Notes: a model not told the origin generated them from the sequence alone. A stretch of DNA of 64,000 nt from Aquabacterium sp. A3 (GCF_038069945.1 NZ_JBBPEV010000002.1:62001-126000); one strand, 5' to 3'; positions 1 to 9,816 are shown, counted from the first letter of the stretch. Numbers and translations: made by a program.

Positions 1-762
1 TTGGGCGGCATCACCTACAACCACGACGGCACGGCCAACACCAGCCCCAATTTTGCCAAGTCGGTGACGCTGTCTGCGGCCACCAACGCGGGCCTGGGCA
101 CGCTGGGCACCACGGCCTTGCCGGCGTCGGCTTTCGCCGCGGGCGTGGCCAGTTTGAGCACGCAAAGCTTCACCTTCACGGACAAGCTCACGGCGCCCGC
201 CACCGTCCATCTGCGCGCGGTGGACAGCGATGGCGTGAGCTCGGCCGGGCACGATGAAGGGGCCGTGAGCCTGCGCAGCGGGCGCCTCAGGGTGTTCAAC
301 GCCTTTGGCAGCGAGAAGACCGCGCTGGCGGTGCCCTTGCAGGCGCAGTACTGGTCGGGCAAGGCCTGGCTCATCAACAGCGAAGACGACTGCACGACGG
401 TCAGCGCAGCCTCGGTGGTGCGCGCACGCACCCTGGACCACCGGGGCGCGGTGACCACCGCCTGGAGCAGCAGCCCCGCAGGTGCGGTGACCTTGTCCAA
501 CGGGGTGGGGGCCTTGTTGATGAGCGCCCCCACGGGCGGCGCCACCGGCACGGTCGAGCTGGCCATCAACCTGGGCAGCACCACCACCGATGCCTCGTGC
601 CTGAGCGCCCACCCGGCCAGCACGGGCCTGGGCAAGCCCTGGCTGCGCAGCATCAATGGCGCTTGCGCCACCACGCATGACCGCGACCCGTCAGCGCGTG
701 CCACCTTTGGCATCTACCGGCCTGAAACCCAGCGTGCGGTTTACACGCAAGAGGTCTACTGA
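1..762 (+). CDS. MshQ-like / DUF6701 surface protein, C-terminal fragment (5' end outside window)
   Basis: Only the last 253 residues are present; the frame is open from base 1 and ends at TGA 760-762, so the true start lies upstream. The sequence is Ala/Ser/Thr/Gly-rich, beta-type and secreted in character. It matches the C-terminus of the next gene almost throughout (about four fifths identical by eye), including the blocks VDSDGVSSAGHDEGAVSLRS, SAPTGGATGTVELAIN and CATTHDRDPSARATFGI. Family knowledge: this C-terminal region is typical of DUF6701 proteins annotated as MSHA biogenesis protein MshQ, found next to MSHA-type minor pilins. Position before a second mshQ-like gene and four prepilin genes supports this. 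Role inferred: adhesin or pilus-associated surface protein. Confidence 0.7.
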   Translation: MGGITYNHDGTANTSPNFAKSVTLSAATNAGLGTLGTTALPASAFAAGVASLSTQSFTFTDKLTAPATVHLRAVDSDGVSSAGHDEGAVSLRSGRLRVFNAFGSEKTALAVPLQAQYWSGKAWLINSEDDCTTVSAASVVRARTLDHRGAVTTAWSSSPAGAVTLSNGVGALLMSAPTGGATGTVELAINLGSTTTDASCLSAHPASTGLGKPWLRSINGACATTHDRDPSARATFGIYRPETQRAVYTQEVY

Positions 763-906
763 GCCGCGACTTGGCCCTAGCGCGTGAAAAACTGCGCGAC
801 AACGCGGGTAACGCAGCGCTTTTCATGCAACTGGTTGAACGCCCCGGGGCCTAACATCTGTGTCATTCAGTGGTGCGCGGGCTGCGCGTGCCCAGGAGTC
901 TCAGAC

Positions 907-3900
907 ATGATGGCGGTGATCAAGATCCTTGACATGAAGCAACTGCTGTCGGCGTGCGTGTTGGTCCTGCTGGGGGCTGTAGGGTGGCCGGTGCAGGCAG
1001 CGCTGTACGCCGAATACCACCTCGAAGAGACCAGTTACAACGGCACCGCTGGTGAGGTGAAAGACACTTCAGGCAATGGGCGTCACGCAAGGATCGTTGG
1101 TGCAGCATCGTCTTCTGCCTCGGGCAGGGCTGGCCGTGGCCTGCTGATCCCTGAGAACACCACCAGCGCCATCGCGGCACTGGACACCGGCATCGACATC
1201 AACGACATCGGCAATGCGGGCACCATCAGTTTCTGGTACCGGTCCACTGCGTCGGGCGATGGCTGGAAGGTGCTGTATGACGCTTCCACTTCCAGTTCAG
1301 CCAGGTTTTATTTTGTACGGGAAGGCGACGGCGGAACGGACGGCACCACGGCAGTCATCACGGTGGGCACCAGCCAGAGGAACGTGTACGACGCCAACGG
1401 CATCGACGACACCCAGTGGTCTCATGTGACCGTGACCTGGAGCGGCTCCACGTTGCGCGCGTACGTGAAGAACGCCGACTGCAGCACCGAATGGGATGAA
1501 AGCACCACCGCTTCGGGGTCTATCCATGCCGACACGGGCACCTTGTACTTCGGCGACAACCGCAGCACGGCCATCAACGGGGGCTATCACGATTCTCTGG
1601 CCTCGGCCAACGGCCGCTTCGATCTGATCCGCATCTACAACCATGCGCAGACGCCGACCGAGGTCAGTGCCAACTGCGCCAACACGGCCAGCTTGCACCA
1701 CCTGGAAGTCACCACGACCAGCGCTTCAGCCACCACGGGCACGTCGCTGACTTACACGATCAGGGCGTGTGCCAATGAGGCGTGCAGTTCCTTGTACACG
1801 GCTGGTGTGTCGGGCACCTTGTCCATCACCGGTGCAGGCGTGGCGACCACGTACAACACGGGCGCGGCCTTCGCGATCGGCTCAGGCAGCTCAAGTACCA
1901 CCGAGACCGTCACCTTGAGCAAGGCCGATGGGGGCGTCGCGACGGTGACACTCACGGCAACGACTCCTGTGCCTGCGGGCAGCCCTGCGGTCTATTGTGG
2001 CCTGGGGGCAGCCGCCAGCAGTGGGGGCAGTTGCAACATCACGATCACGCCCGCAGTTCACCACCTGGAGTTGACCGCCCCCAGCAACACGGCATTGACG
2101 TGCCAGCCCATCACTTACACGGTCAAGGCCTGCTCGAACGCTGATTGCAGCAGCACCTACACAGGTGGATTGTCGGGCACCTTGTCGGTCGCTGGGGTGA
2201 CGGTCAATTACCCCAGCGGCAGTGGCTTCACGATTCCCAACGGCAGCGCCACCACCACCATCACGGCTCACGCCACCACCACGGGCACGGCCACGGCCAG
2301 CCTCACGGGGCTGTCGATCACGCCCAGCAACACCCCCCAGGTGTTTTGCGGCATGGGCGTGGCGGCGGCCAGTGGCGGATCATGTGCCATCACCATGGTG
2401 GCGTCGGGTTTGCTCTTTGACGTGCCGGATCACCATGCCGAGACCAGCCAGACGGTGACGGTCAGTGCGGTTCGCTCGTCGGACAACAGCCTGGCCTGCA
2501 CACCTGCGTTTGCCAGCGTGAGCAAGAACGTCACCTTCCGGTGCACCTACAGTAATCCCACATCAGGTTTTGTGCCGGTACGGGTGGCTGGGGCGGCGCT
2601 CAATGCGGGCAACAATGCCAGCGCTGTGTGCGATGGCGCTGGACGCGCCGTGAGTCTGGCCTTCAATGCCAGCGGGGTGGCCAGCACGACGGTGACGTAT
2701 GCCGATGCCGGTCAGGTGGGGCTGACCGCCACCTACACGGGCTCGGGCGACGATGCCGGGTTGACCATGACCGGCAGCGACACCTTCATCGCGGCGCCAG
2801 CGGGCTTCAGCTTCAGCGGCGTGACGGCCGGCCCCATCAAGGCAGGTGCGGCTTTTGGGGGCACGGTCACCGCCGTCAACAGCAGCGGGGTCAAAACCAG
2901 CAACTTCGGGCGCGAAACCAGCCCAGCCAGCGCCACGCTGAGCTTCACCAAGCGCCAGCCCACCGGGGTCAATAGCGTGGCGGGCAGCTTCACGGGCAGC
3001 CTGGGGGCCTTCAGCAATGGGGTGGCCAGCGCCAGCAACCTGGTGTGGAGCGAGGTGGGCAACGCCGACCTGAGCGCCACCAGCAGCAACTACCTGGGCA
3101 GCGGTCTGTCGGTCAGCGGCAGCACGGGCAGTGGACCCGCAGGCGCCGTGGGGCCTTTCGTGCCGGATCACTTCACCGTGGCGGTCACTCAGGCCTGCGA
3201 GGCGGGCACCCCCGATTTCACCTACAGCGGCGAGCCCTTTGACATGACGGTGACGGCGCACAACGTGGCGGGCAACCCCACGCTGAACTACGACGGCACG
3301 GCCAACACGAGCCCCAATTTTGCCAAGGCGGTGACGCTGTCGGCAGCCACCAACGCGGGCCTGGGCAGCTTGGGCACCACGTCGCTGGGGGCGTCGTCGT
3401 TCGCCGGGGGCGTGGCCAGCCTGAGCACACAAAGCTTCACCTTCACGAACAAGCTCACGGCGCCCGACGCCGTCAATCTGCGCGCGGTGGACAGCGATGG
3501 CGTGAGCTCGGCCGGGCACGATGAGGGGGCCGTGAGCCTGCGCAGCGGTCGCCTGAGGATGTTCAACAAGTTTGGCAGCGAGAAGGCCGCGCTGGCGGTG
3601 CCCCTGCAGGCACAGCACTGGACGGGCCAGGCCTGGATCATCAACAGCGCCGACAGCTGCACCGAGATCAGCACCGGCTCGGTGGTGCGCGCACGTTACC
3701 TGAACAGCCAGGGCGCGGTGACCACGGCCTGGAGCAGCAGCCCCTCGGGCGCGGTGACCTTGTCCAACGGGCTGGGCGCCCTCACCATGAGCGCGCCCAC
3801 GGGCGGCGCCACCGGCACGGTGGAGCTGGCCATCAACCTGGGTACCACCAGCACCGATGCCTCGTGCCTGAGCGCCCACCCGGCCAGCACGGGGTTGAAC

Positions 3901-4029
3901 AAGCCCTGGCTGCGCAGTGTCAACGGCAGTTGTGCCACCACGCACGATCGCGATCCCTCGGCGCGCGCCACCTTCGGCATCTTCAAGCCCGAAACCGAAA
4001 AGGCTGTGCATGTGCGCGAGCTTTACTGA
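907..4029 (+). CDS. MshQ-like secreted protein: LamG domain + repeats + DUF6701
   Basis: About 1040 residues. ATG 907 has AGGAG at 894-898 with good spacing; ATG 934 is an in-frame alternative. The N-terminus is a signal peptide (hydrophobic VLVLLGAVGWPVQA, cleavage probably after QA). Residues about 30-255 form a LamG/concanavalin-like domain (DTSGNGRHA, ISFWYRS, WSHVTVTWSG, LYFGDN, DLIRIYN). Two tandem modules of about 120 residues follow, each starting HHLE and carrying paired Cys (ACANEACSS / ACSNADCSS, then a CG-x-G...GGSC end). The last ~500 residues are the DUF6701 region, nearly duplicated in the truncated gene upstream. It precedes and overlaps the prepilin genes. Inferred role: extracellular ligand-binding protein assembled with or displayed by the MSHA-like pilus. 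Confidence 0.8.
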   Translation: MMAVIKILDMKQLLSACVLVLLGAVGWPVQAALYAEYHLEETSYNGTAGEVKDTSGNGRHARIVGAASSSASGRAGRGLLIPENTTSAIAALDTGIDINDIGNAGTISFWYRSTASGDGWKVLYDASTSSSARFYFVREGDGGTDGTTAVITVGTSQRNVYDANGIDDTQWSHVTVTWSGSTLRAYVKNADCSTEWDESTTASGSIHADTGTLYFGDNRSTAINGGYHDSLASANGRFDLIRIYNHAQTPTEVSANCANTASLHHLEVTTTSASATTGTSLTYTIRACANEACSSLYTAGVSGTLSITGAGVATTYNTGAAFAIGSGSSSTTETVTLSKADGGVATVTLTATTPVPAGSPAVYCGLGAAASSGGSCNITITPAVHHLELTAPSNTALTCQPITYTVKACSNADCSSTYTGGLSGTLSVAGVTVNYPSGSGFTIPNGSATTTITAHATTTGTATASLTGLSITPSNTPQVFCGMGVAAASGGSCAITMVASGLLFDVPDHHAETSQTVTVSAVRSSDNSLACTPAFASVSKNVTFRCTYSNPTSGFVPVRVAGAALNAGNNASAVCDGAGRAVSLAFNASGVASTTVTYADAGQVGLTATYTGSGDDAGLTMTGSDTFIAAPAGFSFSGVTAGPIKAGAAFGGTVTAVNSSGVKTSNFGRETSPASATLSFTKRQPTGVNSVAGSFTGSLGAFSNGVASASNLVWSEVGNADLSATSSNYLGSGLSVSGSTGSGPAGAVGPFVPDHFTVAVTQACEAGTPDFTYSGEPFDMTVTAHNVAGNPTLNYDGTANTSPNFAKAVTLSAATNAGLGSLGTTSLGASSFAGGVASLSTQSFTFTNKLTAPDAVNLRAVDSDGVSSAGHDEGAVSLRSGRLRMFNKFGSEKAALAVPLQAQHWTGQAWIINSADSCTEISTGSVVRARYLNSQGAVTTAWSSSPSGAVTLSNGLGALTMSAPTGGATGTVELAINLGTTSTDASCLSAHPASTGLNKPWLRSVNGSCATTHDRDPSARATFGIFKPETEKAVHVRELY

Positions 4030-4534
4030 GGCGCTGCCTGGTTCGCCGGCGCGGGCACGGACGTGCACCGCGCAGCGCGGCTTCACCCTGACCGAGCTCA
4101 TCGTCATCATGATCCTGGTGGGCATCCTGGCCGTGTCGGTCATGCCCAAGCTGCAAGGCGCCGTGTCCCTGCGGGATGACGCCTGGCGCGATGGGGTGCT
4201 CAGTGCTGTGCGTTACGCGCAGAAAACCGCCGTCAGCCATCGCCGCCTGGTGTGCATGAGTGTGGCCGACACCACGGTCACCCTCAGCATCGCCCAGGCC
4301 AACCCGGCCAGCAGTTGCAATGCCTCGCTGACCGGGCCCACGGGCGCCGCTGCCTTCGTCACCTCGGACAACCCCGCCATGCTGACCAGCGTGTCACCCG
4401 CGGGCGTGTTGTACTTCCAGCCCGATGGCCGGGTGACGACGGACGGCGCGGGCGCCACGGCCAGCAACCGCACCATCAGCCTGTCTGGCGCCAGCGCCAT
4501 CGTGGTCAGGGGAGAAACCGGCCATGTCGAATGA
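4010..4534 (+). CDS. MSHA-type minor prepilin, GspH/FimT-like (MshC position)
   Basis: About 174 residues. ATG 4010 is chosen because it has AAAAGG just upstream (3998-4003) and overlaps the end of the previous gene by 20 bases, which suggests translational coupling; the frame is open further upstream but has no good ribosome site. A type III prepilin cleavage motif is present: basic leader, then [21 protein letters not shown] with Glu at +5. Residues after the helix include a Cys pair typical of minor pilins. GspH/FimT-like architecture and order (followed by MshD-, MshO- and MshP-like genes) match the mshC slot of MSHA loci. Processed by a prepilin peptidase not present in the window. Confidence 0.8.
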   Translation: MCASFTEALPGSPARARTCTAQRGFTLTELIVIMILVGILAVSVMPKLQGAVSLRDDAWRDGVLSAVRYAQKTAVSHRRLVCMSVADTTVTLSIAQANPASSCNASLTGPTGAAAFVTSDNPAMLTSVSPAGVLYFQPDGRVTTDGAGATASNRTISLSGASAIVVRGETGHVE

Positions 4535-5003
4535 ATCCGTCATGCATCAAGCCCGCACCGCTGCGCGTGGCTTCACCATCGTCGAGATGGTCATGGCCAT
4601 CGTGATCATTGGCGTGGGGCTGGCCGGGGTGCTCAGCGTGTTCAACACCGGGGTGCGCAACAGCAGCGATCCGGTGGTGCGCAAGCAGTTGCTGTCGGTG
4701 GCCGAAGAGATGATGGAAGAAATCGCACTCAAGCCCTATGCTGCAGCGGCCAACGACGCCGCCAGCGGCTGCGCGCGGGCGGTCTTCAACGATGTGCTGG
4801 ACTACAACGGCTACGCCACCACCGGCCAGATCTGCAACCTCGATGGGGTGCCGGTGGCGTCCCTCAACGGCTATTCCGTGGCCGTGACGGTGGCCAGCGG
4901 CACGCTGGAGGGCATCACAGAGGCCCTGCAGGTCACCATCGTGGTCAGCCGGGGCAGCGAGAGCCTGACCCTGGTCGGCTGGCGCACCAACTACGCGGGG
5001 TGA
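4524..5003 (+). CDS. MSHA-type minor prepilin, PilV/MshD-like
   Basis: 159 residues, ATG overlapping the previous stop by 11 bases. The N-terminus has a short basic leader and a canonical prepilin motif [21 protein letters not shown], with Glu5. The next segment resembles the PilV/MshD family: [20 protein letters not shown] with a run of acidic residues (AEEMMEEI). Ends just before the MshO-like gene, and the four pilin genes form a tight operon with overlaps or gaps under 10 bases. Family function: minor pilin initiating or priming pilus assembly in the inner membrane; here inferred from sequence type and order. Confidence 0.8.
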   Translation: MSNESVMHQARTAARGFTIVEMVMAIVIIGVGLAGVLSVFNTGVRNSSDPVVRKQLLSVAEEMMEEIALKPYAAAANDAASGCARAVFNDVLDYNGYATTGQICNLDGVPVASLNGYSVAVTVASGTLEGITEALQVTIVVSRGSESLTLVGWRTNYAG

Positions 5004-5009
5004 TGCACG

Positions 5010-5930
5010 ATGCCCGCACTGCACCTCCATCAGCGCCTCCATCACCGCCATCACGGTTTCACCCTGGTGGAGCTGATCGTGGTCATCGTGATCACGGCCA
5101 TCATCGCCGCCACCATCGCGGTGTTCGTGCGCCCGGCCATCGATGCCTACAGCGACACCCGGCTGCGTGGCGAGCTGAGCGACCAGGCCGACACGGCCTT
5201 GCGCCGCATCGTGCGCGATGTGCGCATGTCGGTGCCCAACTCGCTGCGCATCCCTTCAGCCCAGTGTTTCGAGCTGGTGCCGTCCGCCTCGGGCGGGCGC
5301 TACCGCATGGGACCGGACGTGGTCAACGACAGCCCGGCGGCGTGCACCACCCCCTCGGGCACCTGCGCGGCCTGGGTGGACCCCGGGAAGGCGCTCAGCA
5401 CCTTCGACACCCTCACGGAGTTGAGCACCGCGCCCGCCGTGGGCGACTGGGTGGTGATCAACAACCAGAACGGCAACGATGTGTATGAAGGCTTCAACCG
5501 CTGGGCCATCACGGCGGTGGACAACCCCACGTCCACCCAGGGCAAGCTGCGGCTCACGGTGTCGGCTGCCAATGGCAGCACCAACCTGTCTGCCGGCTAC
5601 GACGGCGGGCGCTTTCAGGTGGTGGCCAACGCACAGCAGTCGGTGTTTTATGTGTGCAGTGGCGCCGATGGCACGTTGGACGGCAGCGGCAATGGCAAGG
5701 GCACCTTGTACCGGCTCAAGCGCTCGTTCAACACCGCCTATCCCACGGCCTGCCCCTCGATCGCGGGCGCCGATGTGCTGGCCACCCGCGTGCGCAGTTG
5801 CACCTTCGTGTACGACCCCAACCAGGGGGCCACGCAGCAAAGTGGCTTCTTGTGGCTGCACCTGGAGCTGGCCCGCAACAACGAAACCAGCAGCCTGACC
5901 ATGGGTGCCCATGTGATGAACGTGCCATGA
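5010..5930 (+). CDS. MSHA-type minor prepilin, PilW/GspJ-like (MshO position)
   Basis: 306 residues. His-rich leader (HLHQRLHHRHH) followed by the prepilin motif G|FTLVELIVVIVITAIIAAT with Glu5. The long C-terminal globular region, with RIVRDVR after the helix, is typical of PilW/GspJ/MshO minor pilins, which are larger than other minor pilins. Several Cys residues could form disulphides (QCFELV, ACTTPSGTC, YVCSG, TACPS, RSCTF). The gene starts 6 bases after the MshD-like stop and its stop overlaps the next start (ATGA). Inferred role: pilus-tip minor pilin complex. Confidence 0.8.
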   Translation: MPALHLHQRLHHRHHGFTLVELIVVIVITAIIAATIAVFVRPAIDAYSDTRLRGELSDQADTALRRIVRDVRMSVPNSLRIPSAQCFELVPSASGGRYRMGPDVVNDSPAACTTPSGTCAAWVDPGKALSTFDTLTELSTAPAVGDWVVINNQNGNDVYEGFNRWAITAVDNPTSTQGKLRLTVSAANGSTNLSAGYDGGRFQVVANAQQSVFYVCSGADGTLDGSGNGKGTLYRLKRSFNTAYPTACPSIAGADVLATRVRSCTFVYDPNQGATQQSGFLWLHLELARNNETSSLTMGAHVMNVP

Positions 5931-6430
5931 CCACCATGCTTCGCTCACCTCGTCCTTGTGTTGCTTCTGGCGTGCGGATTCGACGCATGCGCGGCCTGGG
6001 GGTGATCGCCGCCCTGCTGGTGCTGGTGATGTTGTCCACCCTGGCCGCGGCCATCGTGCGCCTGACCTGGACGCAGCAAACCACCCTGGCGCAAGACATC
6101 GACAGTGCGCGTGCCTTTCAGGCCGCTTACGCCGGCACGCAGTGGGGCATGTACCAGGCTCTGCGCGGCAGCTGGACCACCTGTGCCGGGGCCACACAAA
6201 CCCTGGACTTGCGCAGCACCATGGGCGTGCGGGTCACGGTGACCTGTTCCTCTGACAGCTACAACGAAGGCGAGTTGGCCGATGGGTCTGGCAACCCGCA
6301 AACCGTGCGGCTCTACACCATCACGGCCACCGCCTGCAATGGCGCGGCCGCCAGTTGCCCCGACAACGCCAGCGTCACGCGTCCGAACTATGTGGAGCGT
6401 GTTCGGGTGTCGAAGGTGTCAGACCGCTGA
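5927..6430 (+). CDS. MSHA-type minor pilin, PilX/MshP-like
   Basis: 167 residues from ATG 5927, which overlaps the previous stop as ATGA. The N-terminus has a basic stretch (RIRRMRGLG) then a hydrophobic segment VIAALLVLVMLSTLAAAIVR, as in MshP/PilX proteins, which lack the strict FTLxE motif. C-terminal part has spaced Cys residues (TTCAG, VTCSS, TACNG, SCPDN). Last gene of the pilin operon. Its last 56 bases overlap convergently with the c-di-GMP enzyme gene on the other strand. The upstream part of the same open frame is a shadow of the MshO-like gene and was excluded. Confidence 0.75.
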   Translation: MTTMLRSPRPCVASGVRIRRMRGLGVIAALLVLVMLSTLAAAIVRLTWTQQTTLAQDIDSARAFQAAYAGTQWGMYQALRGSWTTCAGATQTLDLRSTMGVRVTVTCSSDSYNEGELADGSGNPQTVRLYTITATACNGAAASCPDNASVTRPNYVERVRVSKVSDR

Positions 6431-9400
6431 CACCACCCGCCTCGGGCGCGGCGTGTTGAGCGGCATGTTGCGCGGCGTGTTCGACCAGCAGGGCTTCAAA
6501 CGCTTCGCCCTTGATGGGGCGGCCCAGGTGGTAGCCCTGGGCCTCGTCGCAGCCGTGCGCGCGCAGGAACTCGGCCTGGGCCTCGGTCTCCACGCCCTCG
6601 GCCACGATGCCCACATCCAGCCGGTGCCCCATGGCGATCAGGGCGGCCACCAGGCGGCTGTCACCTGAAGACGACGGCACCTGGCTCAGGAAGCTGCGGT
6701 CCAGCTTGAAGCGGTTCACCGGCAACTCGCGCAGGTAGGCGAAGCTGGAGTAGCCCACGCCGAAGTCGTCGATGGCGATGCTCACGCCCAGGGCCCTGAA
6801 GCGGTTGAGCACGTCGGCGGCGCGCAGCGATTCGCGCACCACCACGCTCTCGGTGATCTCCAGCTCCAGCGCGGTGGCCGGCAGGCCCGTGTCGCGCAGC
6901 GCGCGGTCCACCACCTGGGCCACATCGGGGCGGTCCAGTTGCACGGCCGACAGGTTCACGCTCATGCGCAAGGGCCAGCCCGTCTGCTGCCGCCATTGCT
7001 GCGCGCGTCGGCACGCTTCACGCAGCACCCACTCGCCCATGCTGACGATGAGGCCGGACTCTTCGGCCAGCGGAATGAAGTCGGAGGGGGGCACCAGGCG
7101 GCCCTTGTGCTCCCAGCGCAGCAGCGCTTCGGCGCCCGTGATCAGGCCCGTGCGGCAGTCAAACTGGGGTTGGTAGTGCAGGCGCAGCTCGTCGCGTTCC
7201 AGGGCCTTGTACAGGTCGTTTTCCAGCACCAGGGCATCGGGTGACGCCTGTTGCATCGATTCGCGGTACAGCTCGAAGCGGTTGCGCCCGTCGTTCTTGG
7301 CCTGGTACATGGCCAGGTCGGCGTGCCGCATCAGCGTGATGGCATCGGCACCGTGCTGGGGGTAGAGGGCCAGGCCGATGCTGGGCGTCACCCGCAGCTC
7401 GTGCGGCCCGATGCGCAACGGCTCCTTGAACAGGTCGATCACCTTGCGCGCCACGAATTCGCCGTCCTCGGTGGAGGCGATCTGCGGCAGCAGGATGCCG
7501 AACTCGTCGCCACCCAGCCGGGCCACGATGTCCGAGGTGCGCATGCCGCTCTTGAGGCGCCGAGCCACCTCGATGAGCACGTTGTCGCCGATGTGATGTC
7601 CCAGGCTATCGTTGATCTTCTTGAAGCGGTCCAGGTCCAGCAGCATCAAGGCCACGGGCCGGTGGTCGCGCTCGGCCAGGCTCAGGCAGCCCTTCAACTG
7701 CTCGTGCAGCATGTTGCGGTTGGGCAAGCCGGTCAGGGCGTCGTGCTGGGCCATGTGCTGGAGCTGATGCTCGGCATCCCGGCGCATCGTCACGTCGTGG
7801 GCCATGGCCAGGTAGCCCGTGAGCTTGCCAAACTCGTTGCGCAGCTCGGTCACCAGGATCTCGACCACCAGGTGGCTGCCATCGGCGTGCAGCATGTGCC
7901 ATTCGCTGGGCAGACCGGGGGACTCTTTCGCCAGGTGCGTGAGCACGTCCAACTGGCTGAGGGGCTGGTTCAGTCGCAGCGACAGCAGGCGGGCCCGTTC
8001 GCTGACCTGATCGGGATCGAAAAAACGCTGTGTGGTGCAGCGGCCCACCAGGTCTTGCGCCGAATGGCCGACCAGCCTCTCGCCCGCCGGGTTCACGGCC
8101 TGGATGATGCCCGAGGTGTTGAGCACGAAGATGGCGTAGGGCGCGTTGTGCACGATCACCCGGCGCATTTCGTCGACCTCGTTGAGCTGGCGCTGTGCCT
8201 CGGCGATGGCCCGCTCGGCCGCCTCTTGCGCGCTCAGGTCCCGCATGATCACGATGGTTTGTGTGCCCCCATCCTGGGGCATCTGGCTGATCGCCAGGTC
8301 CACCGGGAAGGCTTGCCCGCTGGCCCGAACGCCTTCGGCCCGGCGCCCCACACCATCCATGCCCACGCGCAGGTGGTTGAGGTAGCTGGGCAGGTCGGGC
8401 GTGTCGTCAGACAAGGCCGATGCCGGCAACAGGCAGGCCAGGTGGCGCCCCAGCAGGTCGTGTTCGGTGCGGTCGAACATGCGGCACACCGCGTGGTTGA
8501 CGCTCTGGATCTGGCCGTGGTCGTTCAAGGTCAGGATGCCATCCACCGTGTGGTCCAGCACCGATCGCAGCCGCTGTTCGCTGCGGCGGGCGTCCTGGCT
8601 CAGGCGGCGGGCCATGCGGGCGGCCTGCGCGTGGCGTCGCGCCGCGCCCCGCAGCGCCCACGACAAGCCCAGTGACCCCGCCAGCCCGCCCAGCAGCACG
8701 CTCAAGGGATAGGGTTGCCACGCTGGTGCAGGCATGTCTTGCGCCAGGGACAGCTCCCAGCGCCGGCCCGCCAACGCCAAGTGGCGCACGATCGTGGCAT
8801 GGGCGTCGGTGGTGGTCTCTGAGCGGCGCCATGCGCCGCCCTGGGCGTCGGCCGAATCGAACAGCGCGCTGCGGCCTGAAGACACATCGGCCACCTGCCA
8901 GTGCCATTGGCTCCAGTCCTGCGGGCCGGTCACGGCCTTGAAAAAATCGGCGGTGCGAAACACCCCGCTGACCACCCCCTTGAACGTCGCCCGCCGTGCC
9001 TCCACCGTGTCGGGCAAGGCCGGGTCGGTGTACACCGGCAGGCGCACCACGATCCCTTGGCCGCCTTGCACCAGATCAAATGGGGCCGAGGCCTGCGCGC
9101 CGCCCTGGTCGCGGGCGCGCTCCACCACCTCTTTGAGGTGTGGCTTGGACAGGATGTCGTAGCCGAAGGCCTGCCGGTTGCGCATCATCGGTTCGTTGAA
9201 CAGCACCGGCATCGCCATGTCGGCCTGTGGCGTGGGGTGCACGGCGAACCCGGGGTAGCCCTCGGGCATCAGCGAGCGGTCTTGTCGCACGCGCTGCTGC
9301 AGCGCATCGATGGCGCCGCGTGGCACCAGTTCGGCGTATTGCACCGCCAGCAGGGCCGGGAAGCGCTGCTCGGGATGCAGCGACTGAAACTGCAGGTTGA

Positions 9401-9710
9401 AGTGCCGCCGGTCCACCGCGTGGGGTGAGCGGAACATCGCCTGGAAGGTGTCCAGGGCGTGCAGGTGGGCGTCCACGAACTGCTGCAGGGTGACGGCCAG
9501 TTGCGCCGCTTTCAGCGTCAGCCGCTCCTGGGCCTCTTCGGCCAGCGTCTGGCTGGTGTGCCACCACCCGCCCAGGCTCAGGCAGCAGCCCGCGATCAGG
9601 GTCAGCCAAGCGGCCCGCTGCAGCCAGCGGGACTCCTGTTCGGTCGTGTTGATGTCATCCACCTTCATGGGCGTGAGCATTCCTTGCGTCTGCCGAAGGG
9701 GCAGCGTCAT
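6375..9710 (-). CDS. CHASE-PAS-PAS-GGDEF-EAL membrane cyclic-di-GMP enzyme
   Basis: 1111 residues. One N-terminal membrane segment (WLTLIAGCCLSLGGWW, about 33-50), a periplasmic CHASE-like domain (about 60-310), a second membrane segment (about 333-352), two PAS domains, GGDEF (about 650-810) and EAL (about 830-1075). The cyclase motif GGDEF is intact, and five residues upstream lies RTSD, a full RxxD inhibitory site. The phosphodiesterase residues also look intact: AEALLRWEH, ELEITES, DDFGVGYSS, KLDRSFL, VAEGVET, QGYHLGRP. So both synthesis and hydrolysis of c-di-GMP are possible, with feedback inhibition. Start is uncertain: ATG 9710 lacks a clear ribosome site, and in-frame ATGs at 9680 and 9668 are alternatives. 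Neighbouring pilus genes make control of adhesion plausible. Confidence 0.88.
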   Translation of the reverse strand: MTLPLRQTQGMLTPMKVDDINTTEQESRWLQRAAWLTLIAGCCLSLGGWWHTSQTLAEEAQERLTLKAAQLAVTLQQFVDAHLHALDTFQAMFRSPHAVDRRHFNLQFQSLHPEQRFPALLAVQYAELVPRGAIDALQQRVRQDRSLMPEGYPGFAVHPTPQADMAMPVLFNEPMMRNRQAFGYDILSKPHLKEVVERARDQGGAQASAPFDLVQGGQGIVVRLPVYTDPALPDTVEARRATFKGVVSGVFRTADFFKAVTGPQDWSQWHWQVADVSSGRSALFDSADAQGGAWRRSETTTDAHATIVRHLALAGRRWELSLAQDMPAPAWQPYPLSVLLGGLAGSLGLSWALRGAARRHAQAARMARRLSQDARRSEQRLRSVLDHTVDGILTLNDHGQIQSVNHAVCRMFDRTEHDLLGRHLACLLPASALSDDTPDLPSYLNHLRVGMDGVGRRAEGVRASGQAFPVDLAISQMPQDGGTQTIVIMRDLSAQEAAERAIAEAQRQLNEVDEMRRVIVHNAPYAIFVLNTSGIIQAVNPAGERLVGHSAQDLVGRCTTQRFFDPDQVSERARLLSLRLNQPLSQLDVLTHLAKESPGLPSEWHMLHADGSHLVVEILVTELRNEFGKLTGYLAMAHDVTMRRDAEHQLQHMAQHDALTGLPNRNMLHEQLKGCLSLAERDHRPVALMLLDLDRFKKINDSLGHHIGDNVLIEVARRLKSGMRTSDIVARLGGDEFGILLPQIASTEDGEFVARKVIDLFKEPLRIGPHELRVTPSIGLALYPQHGADAITLMRHADLAMYQAKNDGRNRFELYRESMQQASPDALVLENDLYKALERDELRLHYQPQFDCRTGLITGAEALLRWEHKGRLVPPSDFIPLAEESGLIVSMGEWVLREACRRAQQWRQQTGWPLRMSVNLSAVQLDRPDVAQVVDRALRDTGLPATALELEITESVVVRESLRAADVLNRFRALGVSIAIDDFGVGYSSFAYLRELPVNRFKLDRSFLSQVPSSSGDSRLVAALIAMGHRLDVGIVAEGVETEAQAEFLRAHGCDEAQGYHLGRPIKGEAFEALLVEHAAQHAAQHAAPEAGGVSGLTPSTPEHAPHSSDA

Positions 9711-9726
9711 GGGCAGCTATCGACGT

Positions 9727-9757
9727 AAAAAGGGCCTGGCTTGATGCCAGGCCCCTT
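9727..9757 (-). terminator. Intrinsic terminator downstream of htpX
   Basis: On the minus strand GGGCCTGGC-ATCAA-GCCAGGCCC is followed by TTTTT. A 9-bp GC-rich perfect stem with a U-run lies between the htpX stop (9817) and the start of the next minus-strand gene (9710), so it should end the def-fmt-htpX transcript and give the c-di-GMP gene its own promoter. Confidence 0.8.
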
Positions 9758-9816
9758 CATTCAGGTGGGATGCCGGGTTTTTTTTGACAGTAAACGTCTG
9801 CCCGGCGTGACGCAAC

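Noticed and set aside
2563..4149. 528-residue minus-strand frame
   Set aside because: Antisense to the MshQ-like gene; low-complexity, no ribosome site.
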